Shown: in pieces, positions 58,926 to 64,000 of the stretch
Layout: each line of letters begins with the position of its first letter
Numbering within the stretch: the stretch's first letter is position 1
Assembly: GCA_030686995.1 (NCBI GenBank)
Contig: CM060693.1
Coordinates: 107,686,228-107,750,227, forward strand
Source of the DNA: Artemisia argyi
Taxonomy: Eukaryota; Streptophyta; Magnoliopsida; Asterales; Asteraceae
DNA: 64,000 nt
Direction: 5' to 3'
The notes under the pieces: generated by a model
Database searches by the model: none
The model's input: the letters and a program-made list of their open reading frames with translations, nothing else
What the model was told of the DNA's origin: nothing
Position numbers and translations under genes: made by a program

Positions 58926-60171
58926 ATTCAAATTTATAACTTACTTACTGTATCATTTGCCACACTTTCATATTCATATTAACTCGACTTTTAACATATT
59001 TTAGTTTTCCACAAAGATCTCATTAAAGACAACACAAATAAGAAAATAATTACAATTTTATACATCATATACATTTCCAATAACACGAAAAAAAGACCCC
59101 AAACCCTAATCCTTAACATGCCAAACAAAACACTAAAACATAACCCTAAAATTAAATAACTAACATCGCTTCTCACTTTAGGTGATTTTTTTTAAACATA
59201 GTGGGCCCCAAATAAGAAGAAAGAGAAACAGATCGCCTCAAATTTTATGTGATTTAGTTTTTTTAAACATTGTGGGACCCAAATATGAAGAAAGAGAAAC
59301 AAATCGCTACAACTTTTATGTAATTTTTTTTAATGTTGAGCCCAGATTATAGGAGAGAGAAATAATTCACATAAATTAAGGGCCCGTTTGGTTTCTTGGA
59401 GGTTTAGGTTTTGAATTCGGATTTGGTTTAAGATTTGAATTTAGAGAGAGAAAAAAAAATATAATATGTAATTATAAAAACAATATTTTATAAGTTAGTT
59501 AATAAAATAATATAAAAAATTAATGATAGTGATAATTTTTTATTAATTTTTTGAAAATGTTGTGAGAGAGTAAATAAAAGTATGACCCATTTTTGGTATG
59601 GATTGGCCAAAAGACACTATATTAGTGTAGAATTATTTTTTGCTACCATAGCCCACTAAATCGATTCCTAATTTGTACCAGACAATAGTTATTGGGTTTG
59701 AAATGATTCCTTGAATCCAAAACTAAGAAGCGAAATATGTGGCCTTTTTGGGATGAAAAAAACTGATCCACTCCAAGACAGCCACTTTCAACAGTGGCCT
59801 ATCTGCAGTAATTTTGGCAAGCGAAAATTACGGCAGGGCCCCTGCCGAACTCCTTGTGCCTGCAACTACCCAAACTTTTTCTCCATTACAAAAATACCCC
59901 AAGATCACGCGTATATATATACGCGACATTGAAGAAGGTAACGTGGCACATATCTATTGGACAAAGAAAAAAAACACATTACAATGTCGCGTATATATAT
60001 ATACACGACATACACGAGATTTCGTTCGGAAGGAGCAAACCATGAAAAAGCTTACCGGAAATAAGTTTTGATATGACAATTCATCTCGTCTGAGCTATTT
60101 GTATTCATGTCGCTTAAATTTCTACACAGATCTAAATTTTTAGTGTATGTTACATGTGTTTTTGTAGTGGT
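58926..60171. other. AT-rich stretch without supported genes
   Basis: Contains a partly duplicated block of about 80 bp (GTGGGNCCCAAATANGAAGA at about 59200 and 59270), the element-like word GGGCCCGTTTGGTTTCTTGG at 59380, and two CGCGTATATATATA palindromes (59908-59925 and about 59987). No coding evidence. Confidence 0.45.
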
Positions 60172-60394
60172 GGTGATAAAAATAGTGGTGGTGCTTTTGA
60201 TGGCGTTGTTGTGACAGTGGTGGAGGTGGTGGCGTCAGTTTGGTGGTGTTGTTGTGACAGTGGTGGTGGTGACGTCAGTTTGGAGGTGTTGGTTGTGGTG
60301 GTAAGAAATTGATGTTGTGGTGGTGTTGTTGGTGGTGGTGTTGTGTTGGCGTTGTGGTGGTGGCTGCGGTGGTGACTGAGTTAACGGTTGTTGG
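60172..60394 (+). repeat. GTG/GTT-rich minisatellite
   Basis: Strings of GTGGTGGTG and GTTGTTGTG with a diverged longer unit containing GACGTCAGTTTGG or GGCGTCAGTTTGG. Strand-asymmetric (G and T only over long stretches). No ORF of interest. Confidence 0.8.
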
Positions 60395-60514
60395 CTGTCA
60401 TTATGGCGGATTATCGGGTATTTCGCAATATTTAATTTGTTTTTTCATTACATCTATAGTTTATTTGTATGTATATGTTTTGTAATATATATTTATATGT
60501 TTTTGTTATTTTAG

Positions 60515-62270
60515 GATTATGCTGCGCAAATTACATGTAGGAGTAGGTTGCCTTTAATTAGTGACATTAGAGATCTGATATTGAACACCCCTAAGGAAAA
60601 ATTATTTAGGGAAACATGTTTTGGTTGGTTGTTAGATATACCGAAAATGCAAGAGAGTGGGGTGTTAATACATTATTTTATATGCCACCAAGTGTCGTGT
60701 GAAGAGGGAGAGACATAGATAGTTCCTTTGAGATATCGTGTACGTGATCTTGATCGGGTAGGTGAGGTTGAGATTAAGTTTGGTAGGGAGGAATTCTGTC
60801 TAGTTACGAGTTTAAGGTTTGGGACAGATTTTAGGAAGCCTTATGAAGATGGACCTAATTTGTTTAGGAGACGTGTGTTCCCTTCATCTACTGATTCCCA
60901 TAAAATACAAGTTAGTATGTTGTTAAAAAAGATAAAAAGCAAAGAGTTTAGTGATTTGAGCGACATAGATGGTGTTCGCCTTTGTTTGTTAGGCGTGTTG
61001 ATGTTGGTGTTGAAAGGGATTGAGATTAAGAATGTAGTTGAAGGATTTTTATTTAGGTTAGTCGAGGATTTATATATGTGGAATGTGTATCCGTGGGGGT
61101 CGTATGTATGGCCAACATTGTACAAACATCTAAAGGATGCAGCAGTTAAGCGTAGCAAATTGCACTTTGCCGAGGGGAGGGATCCTGATTCACCTCCTAA
61201 GTACACGTTGAACGGCTTTATATGGGTTTTCAAGGTATATCATTTATATATTTATAAAGTTCATGTATATGTATACTGTTAACGAATTTAAACGAAATTA
61301 CCTTTTTTATAGATTTGGATATTGGAGATGTTCCCAAATGGTGCGACCCCTTACTTTATTTTTTATCATCATCAAGTGTTGCATCCCCGATCACTTGCAT
61401 GGAGTTATAAAAAAATGGTCTTTAAAGAGCGTGTAGACAGGTTTTTGGATGGCCAATTGCGTGTGAATTTTAGATATGCACTTACTTTTTAACTATATGA
61501 TCATAATATTCTTGGGGTTTTTTAATGTCGTATATATTTTCCATGTTTTTTTAAAGGTAAAACGACCTTTGCCAAGGCTTACACCGGATGAAGTTGAGGA
61601 AATGACCGAGTGGTGGGCTCATAGTAGAGCGTATTTTGATGGGAATCCGGTCGCACCTCCAGTGATACAGCCACCAGTAAACTCATCTATGGATGATGAT
61701 ATTCCGCCGGTAATTTTACAAAAGTTTAAGGCGTATGACGCGATGTTCCAACAACATCAATTGGAGTTGAAACAACTTGCTGAGGTATTGTGGTAAATAG
61801 TTTACGTTAATTTATTTATGTTTTGATTATTGTTTGATTAAAAAAATTTATGCAGAAATACGGAGTTCGAAATAAACCAGCAATACATAAAGGATCAAGC
61901 TTTGTTGGTGATGAAAATGTTGGTTTTAGTGACTTTAATGTGATTCAAAACACACAGGTATTTATTTTTTGTGATTTTATGTTTAATATTTTAAGCTTTG
62001 TTGGATAGTAACTATACGTTATAATTTTATATTTAGGCATTACCACACACCGGCCATCCACTTCGTGGGCCACCGAACGACTGTTTCTTTGAAGGTGTTC
62101 GTGTACCTACACCGCCCGTGACTTCTACGTATCCATCCCCGTTTCCCTCCACCGAACATATTGCTAACCGTACACCAATGGTGTTTTCCTCGTTTGCCAT
62201 GCCTATTGATCACCAGGCAGGTCCATCTTACGCCCCTGACATTGCTCCTGACATCCGGGTAACCGATTAA
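60515..62270 (+). pseudogene. DUF1985-type gene (transposon-associated), Ulp1 part absent
   Basis: Exon-like blocks with splice sites: 60515-61234, 61313 to about 61480, 61557-61784, 61856-61957 and 62037-62270. The first encodes ITCRSRLPLISDIRDLILN, FGREEFCLVTSLRFGTDF, SDIDGVRLCLLGVLMLVLKG and LYMWNVYPWGSYVWPTLYKH, wording of the DUF1985 domain found in plant genes and Mutator-like elements that carry Ulp1-type proteases. One in-frame TAG lies near 60717. No Ulp1 catalytic region follows; the frame ends at 62270, just before the long inverted-repeat element. The upstream frame around 60403 (MADYRVFRNI) may be a first exon. Confidence 0.6.
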
Positions 62271-62353
62271 TTCTCGATTATTATTTTTATTTTTTTTCAT
62301 TATTTCTAGACAAAAATACATCATTGGTCCCTAAACTTTCCACAAAACATCGC

Positions 62354-62704
62354 CATGCATCCTAAGTTTTGAAAATTGTCGTGGTGCGTCCAAACCTCAA
62401 GGTTTTGAGGCCGATTGCGTCCTTTGACCTGGAATTCTAAGGTCAACGCCTATTTTTAGTTATATCATCAAGGGTATAATAGACCAAACATATTTTCAAC
62501 CATATCTAAGTTAAATCTAACCCAAACTTCTTTAACATCATCATTTTGTGCCTTAGTTGTTGTTTCCCTGAAGTTACTAAGCATGGATCTTGATGGAAAT
62601 TGACTATATTAGTGTATTCTTTCCTCAAATGGTGTATTGTTAACATCTCGTTAAGTAAGAAGTTACTAAATTATATCATGACTAAAATACACTATTGGTC
62701 CCTA
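62354..62704 (+). repeat. left arm of a long inverted repeat
   Basis: The reverse complement of 63650-64000 aligns with this arm over its full length with few substitutions and one 10-base indel (about 62450). The arm probably begins upstream near 62310 (AAAATACATCATTGGTCCCT), but its partner lies beyond the window. Confidence 0.9.
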
Positions 62705-62865
62705 CGTTTTGAGGTAGCAAATGCTTCACCTAAAGTTCTTGCATCTGCTGTCTCAACATCTGCAAGGGAGAAGGTTAGGATCTCATTAAGTAAGAAGGTA
62801 AAGATGTCGTTAAGTACGAAGGTTACTAAATTTAAATCATGACTAAAATACACCGTTGGTCCCTA
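62648..62865 (+). repeat. direct repeat, spacing about 160 bp
   Basis: TCGTTAAGTAMGAAG, TTACTAAATT and CATGACTAAAATACAC..TTGGTCCCTA occur at 62648-62704 and again at 62808-62865. Confidence 0.7.
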
Positions 62866-63055
62866 AATGCTTGTAAATGTGTTCATATTTCCAACAAATA
62901 ATGGGGAATCAAAGAGTCCAAAAATGCTTCTAAAATTTAATACAGACTCTTCGTTTTCCTCATTATTTGTGTATATATTGGCTACTCCAACATGCTGCTG
63001 CATACCAATCTTATATCATCAACCTCAAACACATCAATCACATTCACTTGAAATC

Positions 63056-63397
63056 ATGTTGTCCAGAAACAAAATACCAAGAGATGCAGATGCTATCGAA
63101 GACAAGGAATTGAGCAAAAGACCAACTACTGAAGCAAATGTAGCAGCAGAAAACCCTGTATCTAACCAACAACAGTCGCCCAAAGTTGAAGGTGATGAAA
63201 GCTGGTACTATCAACTAGAAGCTGTGTTAGAACATGAGGAAGACGAAAAGGATAAGGAAGAAGCAAAGGAGCAGGAAGAAGGAAAGGAGGAGGCAGGAGG
63301 AAGCCATGCTGAAGTGAAACAAGGAAGGCGTTCTGCAGCGGCAGAGGAGCATTGGAAAGAGAAAGCTGGAATTAGGAAATTAGAAAAAAATGGATAA
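63056..63397 (+). CDS. small acidic/charged protein inside the inverted-repeat element
   Basis: 113 codons from ATG 63056, chosen because a TATA-like GTATATATTG lies 80 bp upstream (62971). A longer frame opens at 62867 but its extra residues look non-coding. The protein starts MLSRNKIPRDADAIEDKEL, contains SWYYQLEAVLEHEEDEKDKEE and a Glu/Lys-rich coiled coil, and ends KEKAGIRKLEKNG. I do not recognise it. It sits between the arms, as captured gene fragments do in Pack-type elements. Confidence 0.5.
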   Translation: MLSRNKIPRDADAIEDKELSKRPTTEANVAAENPVSNQQQSPKVEGDESWYYQLEAVLEHEEDEKDKEEAKEQEEGKEEAGGSHAEVKQGRRSAAAEEHWKEKAGIRKLEKNG

Positions 63398-63649
63398 AAA
63401 ATGATGAAAGTGAAGAAGATGAATGTTTAGAAACATTTAGTTATAATGATGTACATTTGGCATACTCTCCGGATTAATGTCATTATATAACGAAACATAT
63501 TTTAAATGATAATTTTAATCTTGATTTTCTGAGTTTTTGCTTTCAATTGCATGTTTGCATCTGCATATGCAGTTTAGCAAGTGTTTGGATTTAACCAGTT
63601 TAACTTTCACAAGTCAACATACACCCAAAAATTGAATGACTGTGTAACC

Positions 63650-64000
63650 AACGGTGTATTTTAGTGACCAAAAGTGTATTTTAGTTATGATATAATTTAG
63701 TAACTTCTTACTTAACGAGATGTTAACAATACACCATTTGAGGAAAGAACACACTAATATAGTCAATTTTCGTCAAGATCCATGCTTAGTAACTTCAGGG
63801 AAATAACAACTAAGGCACAAAATGATGATGTTAAAGGATTTTGGGTTAGATTTAACTTAGATATGGTTGAAAATGTGTTTGGTCTATTATACCCTTGATG
63901 ATATAACTATTGACCTTAGAATTCCAGGTCAAAGGACGCAATCGGCCTCAAAACCTTGAGGTTTGGACGCACCACGACGATTTTCAAAACTTAGGGTGCA
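63650..64000 (-). repeat. right arm of the long inverted repeat, cut by the window end
   Basis: Inverted copy of 62354-62704. It includes the complementary TTGGTCACTAAAATACAC-type word and runs to the last base of the window. Confidence 0.9.

Noticed and set aside
59908..59925. CGCGTATATATATACGCG palindrome as a functional site
   Set aside because: Such AT-core palindromes are common in AT-rich DNA and nothing nearby supports a role.
62867..63055. Upstream extension of the acidic-protein ORF
   Set aside because: Crosses the TATA-like word and a direct-repeat copy; the composition is not protein-like.

Overview
This is a stretch of plant nuclear DNA, from a eudicot and most likely a member of the Asteraceae (daisy family). 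The evidence is AT-rich sequence, spliced genes with GT-AG introns, and copia, Athila-like, MULE and PIF/Harbinger relics of types I recognise from composite genomes. The family call rests on recognising these proteins, not on a search. There are no rRNA or tRNA genes and no CRISPR.

1-8.7 kb holds the one clearly intact host gene: a 14-exon, minus-strand gene for SUV2, the plant ATRIP homologue (DNA-damage checkpoint partner of ATR). A tRNA-derived SINE with target-site duplications lies in one intron. 8.7-12.9 kb holds minus-strand relics: an F-box/LRR gene (in-frame stop) and a PIF/Harbinger nuclease with one nonsense codon.

12.9-29.7 kb is a graveyard of elements: a Harbinger-type TIR end and accessory ORF, a 3'-truncated copia element (LTR plus broken gag), a decayed MULE gene (FAR1/MuDR-type DNA-binding region, transposase, SWIM finger, zinc knuckle, Q/Y-rich tail), a complete but gag-protease-only Athila-like element (20438-28748, duplication ACTAC), and a Myb/NAM-like Harbinger accessory relic.

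29979-58444 is a nested stack. A Sirevirus-like copia element (1123-bp LTRs, duplication AACTC) sits inside an accessory ORF whose two halves flank it. A second, opposite-strand copia element (30769-46013, 361-bp LTRs, duplication GTGCC) sits inside the outer 5' LTR. A LINE-like insert encoding only a DUF4283/CCHC ORF1 protein (40038-42730, 14-bp duplication, poly-A tail) sits inside the inner gag. A solo LTR (53887-55492, duplication CTCCT) sits in the outer 3' region. By hand alignment the outer LTRs differ at 9 of 1123 sites and the inner at 2 of 361, so both insertions are recent and in the expected order. The outer element carries two extra ORFs in the env position, one with a plant-transposon (Transposase_32-like) domain.

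58.4-64 kb holds the rest of the split accessory ORF with a Harbinger-type end, a DUF1985 gene with one in-frame stop, a GT-rich minisatellite, and the left part of an element with inverted arms of at least 350 bp around a small acidic-protein ORF. The right arm runs off the window.

The most unusual signals are short CG-rich words repeated many times within elements, different in each family: an inverted-repeat GGAACCC/GGGTTCC module in the outer copia that occurs in LTR, gag coding sequence and 3' region; AACCGCA in the inner copia leader; TACGCCGTA in the Athila-like LTRs; and GACGGCGTC in the solo LTR.
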